Assembly: GCF_003390335.1 (NCBI RefSeq)
Contig: NZ_QUOU01000001.1
Span: 1,922,001 to 1,986,000, forward strand
Direction of reading: 5' to 3'
Length of the DNA stretch: 64,000 bases
Origin: Thalassotalea euphylliae
GTDB lineage: Bacteria; Pseudomonadota; Gammaproteobacteria; Enterobacterales; Alteromonadaceae
The translations under genes and the position numbers were made by a program. Shown here one piece after another: positions 34,012 through 44,200 of this stretch. The number at the start of each line of letters is the position of its first letter. Positions within the stretch are counted from its first letter, which is position 1. Below the pieces are notes generated by a model. That model was not told the DNA's origin. It saw only the letters and a list, made by a program, of their open reading frames with translations, and did no database searches.

Positions 34012-37000
34012 CGAGTAGACTCCTTAAATTACTGTAATATGCTTTACTCTTCGCCGCTATCAATTCTCTATTGGGATCTGATTCAGGTAATGATCTCCAT
34101 TCTTCATATAGCAAATGTCCTTGGCCGCCAGGCACTTTAGATTTAGCTTTAATGTTATCATAAAGTACATTTCCTAATAGCAGTCTAGCTATATTTTCAG
34201 ATTCTTTACCGTAAATCATGGTTGGCGTATTAACCTGAATTTCTCCAGTAATAGATGTCTTTGTTTTTAAAGTAGAGTTTATCCCGCTGTAACCTAAAGG
34301 ATCCCTAGAACCATCGATTCTTTTAACTTTAAAGTTATTTTTGATCAACTCGCCCACGACATTCTCAATATTGTCTTCAGACACAATGATAGTGTTGCGC
34401 GCTAAGTCTTTTATTCTAGTAGGATCACCACCATAGTCACTTACGATTTTTTGTATCGCTCTTTCTCTACTTTTCAATGGAGCCTTGGCTACCCTAGCGT
34501 TAGCGTAAATATTTGCTATTTCTTGAGCTATAAAATCAATCTCTTTTTTTGCAGCAGGAGCCTTTGAATACATTTCATCAAATATCGCAAGCTGTTTAGG
34601 TGCCAATTCTAATTGGGCGGAAGGCTCTGCTTTGTATTTGCCTGAGGAGTAAGTACTTTTATTTGATCTCTCTTTGCTGCCAAGTTCTTCGTGTTTTTCA
34701 AGCTCCGTCACTGGCGCTTCAATCTTCTCAACCGCCTTGGTATTGCTTGGCGCTAGTGCATGGGTTTGCTGTCGGTTGAGGCGCTTACGCTTAAGAATAT
34801 CGGCAATTTCTGTCAGTGTTTTGTGCGCTTTAATCACATATTTAGATTTTGAAGCAATGGAGGCGGCCACGCCCACTCCGCCGGTCAGTATCGCCAACAA
34901 TACTTCAAAGGCTAGAATGCCATAGATACGCTGTTTATCCACAAAAGAATGCGCATCAATATAATCGAACGGGAAATGGTACAAGGCAGTGCGAGTCTCT
35001 TCATCGTCCATGATGTTGAGGAGTATGTCAGCGGCCAATTGTAAGTCGGCTAATTGCTTGTTAGAGTGCGCTAAAAGTGTTTCTAGCTGCTGTTTAACCG
35101 CTTCTTTATCACCGTTCAATATCGATAACCGGATATTGTAAACAGCGGCTAACATCTGAGATTGGAACTCTAATGACATGACCACCATGTCGGCTAAACC
35201 CGTGATCAATGATTTACCTGCATAGTACAAACCATCAAGTCGAGCACCCACCCCAATTGCCCATTGCGTAAATAGACTCTCTTGTTCAAACAGGGCATCT
35301 TCACGCGCGGCGCGTACTTTTACCTCAGCAATCATATCAGCGAGATGTTGTTTGAAGTCTTCTCTTAGCTGAATAAGTTGCTGCTCATCCACATCTGTGG
35401 TGCCAAGGTAGGAAATTTGACATTGCCCAATTGGTAAATCAGGCAGGGTGAGTAGACCCGCTTGTAAGGTACCGGTATGCAGCTGTCCTAAACTGTCGAG
35501 TATTTCCACGCCGATATCGTCAACGGGGTCATTGTTGCTGTCGAAATAGTTCAGTTCAAGTGGTACTACCGCCACTTGCTTACCAGCTTCTGAGACCAGT
35601 GGTAAATCGGCAATCGGGGCAATACTCGGCGCTGAATTCGCACTTGGCTCACTGGCCGTCTTAGGTGAGGTAATCTCGTAGGTGACATCGCCATCAAAGG
35701 TAATCATTTGGCCGTTGAGGGTCAGTACATCACTGCCGATAAGTTCGACATTGCCGCCGCTATCGAGTTTAATCATGCCGCCTTGGTTAAACAGGGTAAT
35801 ATCACCACTGCCCGTGCCTTCAATGCGAATATCCCCCTCAGCATTGATAATAGTGGAGCCTTCGGGCACGTTAACGGTGAGGCTGCCTTGCTCGGTTTGT
35901 AACGCAATCTCGCTATCGGCCCGCACGTTAACACTGCGCCCCGTCAGTAGTGTCGCGTCTTGCTCAGCCTCAAAGGTGATATTGTTTGCGGTTTGCTGAT
36001 GGGCGAGGGCGCTTTGCATCGCCACGTTTTGTTTCTCGGCGGTGAGGTTGGCCACGCCTTTAATATCAAATTGCTGATTGGCCTTGGCATTAAGGTTGAT
36101 GCTTTGCTCATCTGAGGTAAATAAAATATCGTCACCTGCCACTAAGCTTAAACTGCCCAGACGTGATGCCCACTCAATGTAATTATTGCCTGCCTTGGCG
36201 TTGAGCTCTAGGTAGTGCTCACCGCCTAAGGTTTGCAGTATCACGGTCGGGACATTGCCGTCATCATCAAACCGTAGCTCATGACCTGCGCGGCTGAGCA
36301 TTCTGTTGTGGGTGTGATTGAAACTGTTGACGATGCTTGGCTGTTCATCATTGCTGGCAAAACCCATCAAGTACGCTTGGGTGGGGTCGTTGTTAAAACA
36401 ACCCAGTAACACTTGCGCATCTTGAGTGAGCGGAAAATGCCAGCCAGTGGCGTGTGGCTGATTGGCACAAGCATAATTGACCAGCTTACGTAGCGGCTGT
36501 GTGCTACCAAGAGGGGCTTGCGCGGTTTTATCAACATCAAACTTAGTGTAGTAATCGCCTTGCTCGGTCAGGGTAGGCACGCCACCTAAGGCTTCTACCT
36601 TAGCAGAAAACACCATGGGGAGCGGTGCAGGCTCAGCTAATGGCAGCTTAAAGGGTGTTGCTCGGGGAATAGCTTTCACCACACAAACATATTGGCTAAG
36701 CCCATCTTGGGTACTTTCATCACTGGGCTGCTGGCAATGATGTTCAACACTAATACAGAGATAATCACCGCTTGTATTTAAGCCACTGTTGTCACTCAGT
36801 GAAAACGAGCAACCCGCAAACATATCGGGCACATTACCCACCAGTGTTATGACCTGATTGAGGCTATTCAGCGCCAAGCTTTGCTGCTGGGCAAAGTGGC
36901 TGGCTAGCCCGTGATTGCTCGCTACAGGCTGTGCAAAATTGTTCTCGGCAAGGTGTTCGGCTTGGTTGTCGCTAGCATCCGTTACCATATCATGGCTCAT

Positions 37001-37783
37001 TATACTGGCAAGCCCAGTGGCCATTTGATGGTCAACCTGACAGCCACTAAAGCCGACAAACGCTGATTCCCCAGCAGGCGCATAAATATCCGTTATTTGA
37101 CGATTAAAGCCTTCACCCGCATGCACCTGAACCAAACCACGGCCAAGGTATGGGCTGGTTTGGTTAGTATCGGTAATCACGATACTGGATTGGTTATCTC
37201 GGGTATCGAAAAAGTAAAACAGGCCGTATTGACTGAGCAAGCGATTAAAAAAGGCACGATTGTTTTCCATCGCTTGCACGCACTGGCCAATTTGCGGCAA
37301 TGGGGTGGCCAGTGAGAATTGTATTTGTCCGTGATGATAGCCAGCCCCTGCCAAAATATGCGTCAGGATTTCTTCTAGTGAGGTATCAACAAAAACCCGT
37401 GAGTGCTGGGTGTTATCCAGCAAGGATAAGCGACTGCCAATGGTCAGTTCATAGCGGCGTTTGGCGTTAGCAACCAGTGTTATTTGCTCTGCCGCTTTTT
37501 CGGGACTGGCACTAATTAAGCCTTTATCTTCAATGGCAAGTAAGGTATGACAAACAGAGTGTGCAAAGCCGTCGTCTGCGATGAATTCCATTGTCACAGA
37601 TTGACCTAAACCGTCGTTGAGCGGCTCAATATCAATCGTATCCACTGTTATCGTGTAGCAGCTATCTTCACTCAGTTTATCACTACCGATTAAGGAGATA
37701 GCATTATAAGTGGCATGATTACATTTAATGATTAATTGTGCAGATATAGCACTCAGATCAGTTTTAGGGCGAGTAGATGCCAC
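34001..37783 (-). CDS. vgrG: Evolved VgrG with RelA/SpoT-like C-terminal toxin domain
   Basis: 1260 residues. About 1-480 form the VgrG head (gp27-like and gp5 OB folds; AMENNRAFFNRLLSQYGLFYFF, FDVDKTAQAPLGS, LTQDAQVLLGCFNNDP). About 500-695 form the beta-helical needle extension (NYIEWASRLGSLSLVAGDDI; GSLTVNVPEGSTIINAEGDI). About 697-1040 are a linker with a carbohydrate-like fold and a helical part with a hydrophobic stretch (GILAFEVLLAILTGGVGVAA). About 1080-1260 are the tip: LKSRERAIQKIVSDYGGDPTR, DLARNTIIV, RDPLGYSGIN and GEIQVNTPTMIYGKE match in order the RelA/SpoT synthetase motifs (substrate lysine/arginine loop, DIAG-like strand, GYRS-like turn, EIQIRT). It would ride on the T6SS tip into a target cell and make an alarmone-type nucleotide or modify tRNA. 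The 5' end faces the main T6SS operon. Confidence 0.88.
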   Translation of the reverse strand: MASTRPKTDLSAISAQLIIKCNHATYNAISLIGSDKLSEDSCYTITVDTIDIEPLNDGLGQSVTMEFIADDGFAHSVCHTLLAIEDKGLISASPEKAAEQITLVANAKRRYELTIGSRLSLLDNTQHSRVFVDTSLEEILTHILAGAGYHHGQIQFSLATPLPQIGQCVQAMENNRAFFNRLLSQYGLFYFFDTRDNQSSIVITDTNQTSPYLGRGLVQVHAGEGFNRQITDIYAPAGESAFVGFSGCQVDHQMATGLASIMSHDMVTDASDNQAEHLAENNFAQPVASNHGLASHFAQQQSLALNSLNQVITLVGNVPDMFAGCSFSLSDNSGLNTSGDYLCISVEHHCQQPSDESTQDGLSQYVCVVKAIPRATPFKLPLAEPAPLPMVFSAKVEALGGVPTLTEQGDYYTKFDVDKTAQAPLGSTQPLRKLVNYACANQPHATGWHFPLTQDAQVLLGCFNNDPTQAYLMGFASNDEQPSIVNSFNHTHNRMLSRAGHELRFDDDGNVPTVILQTLGGEHYLELNAKAGNNYIEWASRLGSLSLVAGDDILFTSDEQSINLNAKANQQFDIKGVANLTAEKQNVAMQSALAHQQTANNITFEAEQDATLLTGRSVNVRADSEIALQTEQGSLTVNVPEGSTIINAEGDIRIEGTGSGDITLFNQGGMIKLDSGGNVELIGSDVLTLNGQMITFDGDVTYEITSPKTASEPSANSAPSIAPIADLPLVSEAGKQVAVVPLELNYFDSNNDPVDDIGVEILDSLGQLHTGTLQAGLLTLPDLPIGQCQISYLGTTDVDEQQLIQLREDFKQHLADMIAEVKVRAAREDALFEQESLFTQWAIGVGARLDGLYYAGKSLITGLADMVVMSLEFQSQMLAAVYNIRLSILNGDKEAVKQQLETLLAHSNKQLADLQLAADILLNIMDDEETRTALYHFPFDYIDAHSFVDKQRIYGILAFEVLLAILTGGVGVAASIASKSKYVIKAHKTLTEIADILKRKRLNRQQTHALAPSNTKAVEKIEAPVTELEKHEELGSKERSNKSTYSSGKYKAEPSAQLELAPKQLAIFDEMYSKAPAAKKEIDFIAQEIANIYANARVAKAPLKSRERAIQKIVSDYGGDPTRIKDLARNTIIVSEDNIENVVGELIKNNFKVKRIDGSRDPLGYSGINSTLKTKTSITGEIQVNTPTMIYGKESENIARLLLGNVLYDNIKAKSKVPGGQGHLLYEEWRSLPESDPNRELIAAKSKAYYSNLRSLLDGN
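35617..36057. repeat. Homology arm within the full vgrG
   Basis: Partner of 32899-33338; the adjoining 35409-35693 is in addition nearly identical to 30145-30421 of cassette 1. Both arms lie upstream of the variable toxin tips in reading direction. Confidence 0.85.
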
Positions 37784-38132
37784 ATCGTTATCCTTAACGA
37801 AGTTTTATTCCATAATGTAAATAAATTGTTATCTAATATTTCTCAGCATGCAACTGGTTTTTCATGCAATATTGGTTGGAAAATGGTGATAAATATTTTA
37901 TAAATGATTTAAACATCAATAAAAACATGTGGATAGGGTGGCTTTTTAGGGTGAGTATAATTATGCAATAGAATTTTGTTTTGACAGGAAAATAAAAATC
38001 TCTATCATCTAAATTGTAACAAATGGAATACGTCACTACTTCTCAAAGCTGATAACTAGCACTGATATCAAAGGGTACCGCGCTGAAAAATCAGTCAGCA
38101 ATTGAGAAAAGCAGTTGAAAGGACACGAGCAG
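37784..38132. other. Divergent promoter region between vgrG and the T6SS operon
   Basis: 349 bp, AT-rich (about two thirds A+T), containing the proposed plus-strand promoter at 37981-38008. No gene seen. No sigma-54 type GG/GC pair was found, although many T6SS operons use one. Confidence 0.5.
37981..38008 (+). promoter_or_regulatory. Predicted sigma-70 promoter for the T6SS operon
   Basis: Consensus -35 TTGACA (37981-37986), a 16-base spacer and -10 TATCAT (38003-38008), about 125 bases before the first gene. Confidence 0.5.
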
Positions 38133-38684
38133 ATGGATCTTGCACCTCCAAAAATAAACGCTGTTGAACGCTCTTGTGTGTCAACACCCAATAAAGATAG
38201 TCAAACTATCTCATCTTCGGTTAGCGCATCACTCAATCATGCGACAAAAATAATCGACAAAAGTTATAAGCACAGTTTATTAGCATCGGTTTGGCAACAA
38301 AGTCGCTTAATTGCCTCCTTGCTTGACCAAGTTGGCTTAGCTTATCACCGAGTTTTTGAACCCAAAGCGCTAGAGCTTTTCATCGTATTAATTAATACAG
38401 AATTATCTGTTTGCTACTCGCTAGACAACTTTACGGTGCCAGCAGTGAGTGAATTAAATGATAATTTGTTCACCGTGAATTCAAACATCATTCTGGCAAT
38501 GGATTCTTTTGTACTTGAAACATTCAATCAACAAGATCAAAGGCAAAAGCAACAAACAATCGTCGCAAGGGCATTAGGTAAAAATCAAGACTGGAAATCG
38601 TGTCCTAAAAGCCGATTTGAACAAATCATTTGCCCGGTGCTAGAGCAAAAATTACCCCGAAAACCCCACAATAAGCAGGTATAA
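38133..38684 (+). CDS. Unknown first gene of the T6SS operon
   Basis: 183 residues starting MDLAPPKINAVERS; AAGGA lies nine bases before the ATG, and an in-frame TTG at 38115 is less likely. No signal peptide. A disordered first 45 residues precede a predominantly helical part (SLLASVWQQSRLIASLLDQVGLAYHRVFEPKA). tssJ starts five bases after its stop, so it belongs to the operon. Family not recognised. Confidence 0.6.
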   Translation: MDLAPPKINAVERSCVSTPNKDSQTISSSVSASLNHATKIIDKSYKHSLLASVWQQSRLIASLLDQVGLAYHRVFEPKALELFIVLINTELSVCYSLDNFTVPAVSELNDNLFTVNSNIILAMDSFVLETFNQQDQRQKQQTIVARALGKNQDWKSCPKSRFEQIICPVLEQKLPRKPHNKQV

Positions 38685-38689
38685 CGATA

Positions 38690-39154
38690 ATGAATATAGC
38701 TAAGTTACTAAGTACGTTTGTATTAAGCTCGGTATTGATAGCTTGTACATCAACCCAGGTGAAACTCGATGTTGTAGCGACTGATAATTTGAATTTGAAT
38801 CAGTTTGATGAAGCATTGCCTGTCGTACTGCGCATTTATCAACTGTCTGATATTCAAAGTTTCAATTCAGCTACGTTTGAAGAGTTGTGGAAATCGGATA
38901 AATCGGTTTTGGCCAATTCACTCATTACCGTGGAAGAGCGCACGGTTAATCCCTCAGATAGACTCAATATTGCTTTTGAGCAAGCTGAGGAAGCCAAGTA
39001 TGTTGCTGTTTTCGCGTTGTTTAGAGATCGCTCTGATGAAAACTGGCGCGTCCACCATGAGTTAGACTCCGGTACGGTGCAACTATCTACGTCGCTTGAT
39101 GTAATGTTGACCAGTAACGCGGTTACTCTACCTAACAGAAAAGAAACTAACTAG
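38690..39154 (+). CDS. tssJ: TssJ, T6SS outer-membrane lipoprotein
   Basis: 154 residues with a lipoprotein signal ending LIAC (Cys at about residue 19). The mature part is a TssJ beta-sandwich: LPVVLRIYQLSD, FEELWKSDKSVL, and KYVAVFALFRD. It anchors the membrane complex to the outer membrane by binding TssM in the periplasm. tssK begins two bases after its stop. Confidence 0.95.
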   Translation: MNIAKLLSTFVLSSVLIACTSTQVKLDVVATDNLNLNQFDEALPVVLRIYQLSDIQSFNSATFEELWKSDKSVLANSLITVEERTVNPSDRLNIAFEQAEEAKYVAVFALFRDRSDENWRVHHELDSGTVQLSTSLDVMLTSNAVTLPNRKETN

Positions 39155-39156
39155 AT

Positions 39157-40497
39157 ATGGCAGCTGTAGTTGGACGAAAGCCGGTTTGGGCAGAAGGTGT
39201 GTTGCTTGGTCAACAGCATTTTCAAGTGTTTGATGACTATCAAGAATATATGCATGCTAAGCGGCAATTTACACAATCGTCGTTAGCCTATGGTTTTAAG
39301 CATATTACGATCGATCAAACCGCGTTAGCTCGCGGGGAAGTCAACGTTTTAAAGTTAGATTTCGTTTTGGAGTCGGGGCGATATGTTGAATTTAGTCGCA
39401 CAACGAAGAGTGAATTAGTGTTACCGCTGCCGCAAGACCAAGAAAGCTTAATTATTTATGTCGGCATTGCTTCGAGCGGTTCAGCCAGTGGCATAAGTGG
39501 CTATGACAATGCCAGCCAGCTTGCAACATATCAGGCAGAATATATTGATGTAACAGACTTACATGATGCCTCTCGAATTAGGGAAGTCATGGTTGCTGAG
39601 CCGAGCTTAACTTTGTTAACTGATACTGATGCCAAAACCTATTTTGATATCTTGCCTTTACTCAAGGTTGTTAGAGGCGCAGATGGATTGTTCTCGTTGG
39701 ACGAGAAATTTGTACCGCCACTATTAGATATCAATGCGTCAAACTTTTTGAATGATTTGCTAACTCGAACCAACAATTTGGTGAGTGCCAAAGCTAATGT
39801 ACTGCTTAATCGTCGACAAGGTTTAGGCTCAGTGACTGATTTTGGCCCCAACGAAATGAACAGTTTTTTGTTGTTAAGTGGTTTGCTACCGAGCGCGAAA
39901 ATCTTGTCACACTTAAAGCATATCGGGCATATACACCCCGAGCGCCTGTATTGCGAATTAACTGAGCTGTTGAGTCGAATTTCAATTTTCGAGCATAGCC
40001 AATTAATCGATACATTACCGCCATATCAACACAAGAATCTGACGGAGGTGTTTAGTCAATTTGAGATGCTAATCTCGCAGATGCTTGATGGTGTTGTGCC
40101 TAAAAAAATGTCGGGATTGAAGCTAACTAAGGTATCAGACGCGCTCTATCACTTACCAACGATAGATTCTGCGCAAATCGCAAGTAACGATTTTTATTTG
40201 GCGGTTTACTATGAGTCGTCTGACAGTAAATGGCTTGACACATTTGGCGAGCAAGTAAAGGTGGGGTCAATAGAGCACATTGAAATCATCGTGTCTTCAG
40301 CGCTTAATGGTGTGTCAGTTACACACTGTCAACGGCCTCCCAATAAACTCGCCGTTAAAGGTGGTTACGAATATTTCAGAATTGAACCGCATGGTGACAT
40401 TTGGCAGCAGATAATAGAGGAGCAAAGCCTAGCGATATTTGTTCCCTACCATCTGCAAGGCGCGAATATTGAAATCGTCACTGTTGACAAACAATAG
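39157..40497 (+). CDS. tssK: TssK, T6SS baseplate protein
   Basis: 446 residues. The start VGRKPVWAEGVLLGQQHFQVFDDY is the TssK signature. TssK trimers join the baseplate to the membrane complex through TssL/TssM. Late in the protein NKLAVKGGYEYFRIE and IFVPYHL are conserved in the C-terminal domain. Order tssJ-K-L-M is the common T6SS layout. Confidence 0.96.
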   Translation: MAAVVGRKPVWAEGVLLGQQHFQVFDDYQEYMHAKRQFTQSSLAYGFKHITIDQTALARGEVNVLKLDFVLESGRYVEFSRTTKSELVLPLPQDQESLIIYVGIASSGSASGISGYDNASQLATYQAEYIDVTDLHDASRIREVMVAEPSLTLLTDTDAKTYFDILPLLKVVRGADGLFSLDEKFVPPLLDINASNFLNDLLTRTNNLVSAKANVLLNRRQGLGSVTDFGPNEMNSFLLLSGLLPSAKILSHLKHIGHIHPERLYCELTELLSRISIFEHSQLIDTLPPYQHKNLTEVFSQFEMLISQMLDGVVPKKMSGLKLTKVSDALYHLPTIDSAQIASNDFYLAVYYESSDSKWLDTFGEQVKVGSIEHIEIIVSSALNGVSVTHCQRPPNKLAVKGGYEYFRIEPHGDIWQQIIEEQSLAIFVPYHLQGANIEIVTVDKQ

Positions 40498-40534
40498 CCT
40501 AAATCTAATTACATAAATAACAAATAGAGAGAGC

Positions 40535-41266
40535 ATGGAAGCCATAGACACAAAGCAGGATTTACTGAGCTGTATTGCGCCCGTAATACACGCACTAATG
40601 CCTCTAAAATTGCATCAACAAAGCGATCAAATATCTGGTGATTTCAGAGAGCAAATCATTGGCTGTTTCGATCAGTTTGAAAAGAAGTGCTACGAAAACC
40701 AAATCACCACGTCTCAAATGCAAGAAGCTAAATTTGCACTGACCGCTACTTGCGATGAATTGGTCATGAGCTCTGGCGCAGACTTTCGCTTAGATTGGAT
40801 GAGTCGGCCCTTACAACTAGAGTTTTACGGTAATAATCGAGCTGGTGAAGAATTTTTCGAACGTATGGAAAAGCTTCGAATGGGCAATGAGGACAAGCTA
40901 AAAGTACTAGAAGTTTACTACATCTGTTTGCAGATGGGTTTCGAAGGTGCCTACAAAGTGAAAGGATTGGAGCAGCTTAAAGCCTTAATCGTCGATATTC
41001 GAGCACAACTAGAAGATATCAGTGGTATCGCTAACACCACACTTTCTGACAATGGTAAACCCACCGAAGGGTTTGTGATGAAGGTTGGCCGTAACTTGCC
41101 ATATTGGGTGATTTTTAGCATTGGCATGAGTTTGATTATGTTTCTGTTTATGGGCTTTCACTACGTGATTAGCAAAGAAGCAAAAGCCAGTAACCAAGTG
41201 ATCGAGAAAAAACTAGAAGTATTGAAGCAATTCAGTAAAGCAGAGCATAGTGGAGAGGGTGAATAG
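40535..41266 (+). CDS. tssL: TssL (DotU/IcmH-like), T6SS membrane protein
   Basis: 243 residues: a cytoplasmic DotU domain (FALTATCDELVMSS, WMSRPLQLEFYGNNRAGEEFFERM, LEVYYICLQMGFEGAYK) and one C-terminal membrane helix (about residues 188-209). It is the short form with no OmpA-type peptidoglycan-binding domain. It forms the inner-membrane base with TssM and docks the baseplate. Confidence 0.96.
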   Translation: MEAIDTKQDLLSCIAPVIHALMPLKLHQQSDQISGDFREQIIGCFDQFEKKCYENQITTSQMQEAKFALTATCDELVMSSGADFRLDWMSRPLQLEFYGNNRAGEEFFERMEKLRMGNEDKLKVLEVYYICLQMGFEGAYKVKGLEQLKALIVDIRAQLEDISGIANTTLSDNGKPTEGFVMKVGRNLPYWVIFSIGMSLIMFLFMGFHYVISKEAKASNQVIEKKLEVLKQFSKAEHSGEGE

Positions 41267-41267
41267 C

Positions 41268-44200
41268 ATGTCAGGTCGCGCGAACACCAGTGGTCTTATC
41301 CACTTTTTACTTGGCCTAGCCTCATCAAGAGCTTCAGGCCAAGTAGTAGGCTTAATTGCGGTACTTACTATTGTTTGGTTTGCTGGCCATTTGGCTGGTT
41401 TAGATACCACAGATAAAAAGCTTATTGCCATGTTGGCAGTTTTTGCTGCCTTTGTTATTTATTTAATTGCCCGTTGGTTTTGGACTAAGCGCTCAGGCGA
41501 TAAATTGGTCGAAGAACTAGCCACACATAATGCAGGTTCGCAGGCAGAGATTGATGAAATTCAAGGGAAAATGACCGATGTATTAAAGTCACTTAAAGCC
41601 TCACATTTAGGGGCGGGTCATCGCGGTAATGCCGCCCTTTATGCGCTGCCGTGGTATATGATTATTGGCCCATCTGCCACAGGTAAAAGTACGCTGTTTG
41701 CTAATTCAGGTCTTCATTTTCCTTATGCCAACGCCAATGAACTTCATATTCAGGGCTTTGGTGGCACGCGAAATTGTGATTGGTGGTTCTCAGATCAAGC
41801 CGTGCTTATCGACACTGCAGGCAGGTATACCACCGAATCTGCAGACAACAAAGAGTGGTTGTCGTTTTTAGGACTACTGAAAAAACATCGTCCCAAACTG
41901 CCTGTTAATGGTGTCATTGTCGCCATTAGTGTCTCAGATATTTTAACTAGTGACAGTGAAGGGGTGCGTCATCATGTAAATTTGGTTAGAGAGCGCATTC
42001 AAGAGCTTATTACTGAGCTTGGTGTTGTTTTCCCTGTTCATATCAGCTTCACAAAAACCGATCTTATCAGTGGTTTTGAGCCTTTCTTCGCTGACTTATC
42101 TGAAAAAGAGCGCGAGCAAGTCTGGGGTGCCTATTTGCTCGATGAAAGTGAAGATCAGAGCCAAGATCCTGCTGAGCTATTTGAACTTCGCATGGAAGAG
42201 CTCTATCAGCGTTTGTGCGAACAGCGTTTGAGCAAGCTTGCGAGAGAGCGTAACGTGCATCGCAAAGCTTTAATTTTCGATTTTCCAAATCAGTTCAAGT
42301 CCGCTTCTATTAAGCTCACAGAGTTTGTGAACTTACTATTCAAAGACAACCCCTATCAAGAAGTACCTTGGTTTGCTGGGGTTTATTTCACCTCAGGTAC
42401 GCAAGAGGGCACGCCAGTTGAGCGAATTTTGTCTGGTGTCCGTGAGCAGTTTTGTTCGGTTGCCATCGAACAAACACAAGAAACCATTACCAAAAGTTAC
42501 TTTATTAACCGCTTTTTTAATGACGTAGTTTTTAAATTACAAGATTTGACGAGAGGTAATCGTCGAGAACGAAAAATTCAACGTTGGTTAAAAGCCGTAT
42601 CAGTTTCAGCAACACTTGCCAGCGTTGCAGCAACCGTTGCCTTACTGACAACTTCATACACCATGAATAGCTTGCTGGTGTCAGCGGGCGAGCAGAAAAT
42701 CGAAGTATTAGTTGATAAAGCGGTATCTGGTGTTGAACCCGCAGAGCATGTCGCAGCATTTATGGACGTTTTTGAGCATTACACCTTGTTGCAATCTTAT
42801 GAGCAAAAACTTCCATGGCGATTTATTTTAGGCATTTATGAGGGGGATGAAACACTTGACTCTGTTGCGAGTATTACACAGCAAGAGATGACAACCTTGA
42901 TTTCAATGCCGATTCAAAACCATGTTAAGCAAGAGCTTACAAGCTTTAGCGAAAAATGGGCGTTAGCCCCCGATATGGACAGCAAAAATGTGTTGCGCCA
43001 AGAATACTACCGTTTGCTCAAGCTACAACTAATGTTTTCCGAAAATCCTGAGCAAATGGATCTGGAATTTGCCGCTCAGGAAATAGGTAAACACTGGCGT
43101 TCGCTGCTTGGATTGAATTTTGAAAGTGAAGAGCTTGAGGCTTTCAATAGCAAGCTCGATAACATTGTCACCATGTATATTGGTTTGTTTGGTAAAAGTG
43201 TTGATGAACCAGGTGAATTAGCATTTTGGGAAAGTGATGAAGATCTAGTTGCAACCGCGAGATTACAACTGGATACACAGCCAGAACCTGAACCTCTATA
43301 TCAGCAAATTATTGCTAGTAAAGCTGCCAAGAAAAAGCCGCTGACACTTCGTAACTTACTTGAGCCGAAAAATAGAAAGTTATTAAACAGCAACTACCGA
43401 GTGCCGTATGCCTATACCAAAGCTGGCTGGGAAGACTACGTTTATCCTGAAATGCAACGCATCGTGACTATCGTTAGTTCTGGTGATTGGGTCATGGGTA
43501 CAGCCAATGAAGCAGGCGAGAATCTGGTTGATAAGTCGAAAGCCCAAGTCTTAGAAAAAGCCATAAGAGCTTTGTATTTTAAAGATTATGCTGAACACTG
43601 GTTTGCACTTTTAGGTGACGCGCAAGTGAAGCAATTTACTGGTTTAGCGGATGCGAGTATTTCGTTAGCAAAACTAAGTGCGTTAGATGGTCCACTAACG
43701 CAACTAATGACCAATGTTAATAAAAACATCAACCTAACGGACAAGCCTGTTGCCAAGCAGCAAAAAGTGACCAGTGACGCTGAAAAACTCGCTGAAAAAA
43801 TTAATGTAGAAATGCCGACGGTTGTGGTGACTAAAGTACCTGAGTTAGGGAATAGATTTTCGGATCTGCGCCGTTATACACAAAGCAGTGAACCAGGCAA
43901 AGCATCTGACTTTTTACAGCAATATATTCGTACGTTAAGCACAGTGCACAGTGATATTAAAGGCCTCATTGGTAGCAATGAACCTGAAGCGCAAGCAATG
44001 GAGTTTGCTCAACAATTACTCAGTGGCGAAGATGTCGATAGTGGTCTTCAAGCCTCATGGATTGTTGTTGAAAGCCAGCTTAGAGCGCTGGAGCCTGTAA
44101 CCAAAAAAGCGATTGAAAACCTGTTTAAAAGTGCACTTCGCTCAAGTTTTGATTCGATAGCAGTTGTTTCACGCCGTCAGTTAGACGAAGAGTGGCAAGA

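Noticed and set aside
37784..38132. Sigma-54 promoter for the T6SS operon
   Set aside because: No GG-N10-GC pair with the right context; a sigma-70 type pair fits better.
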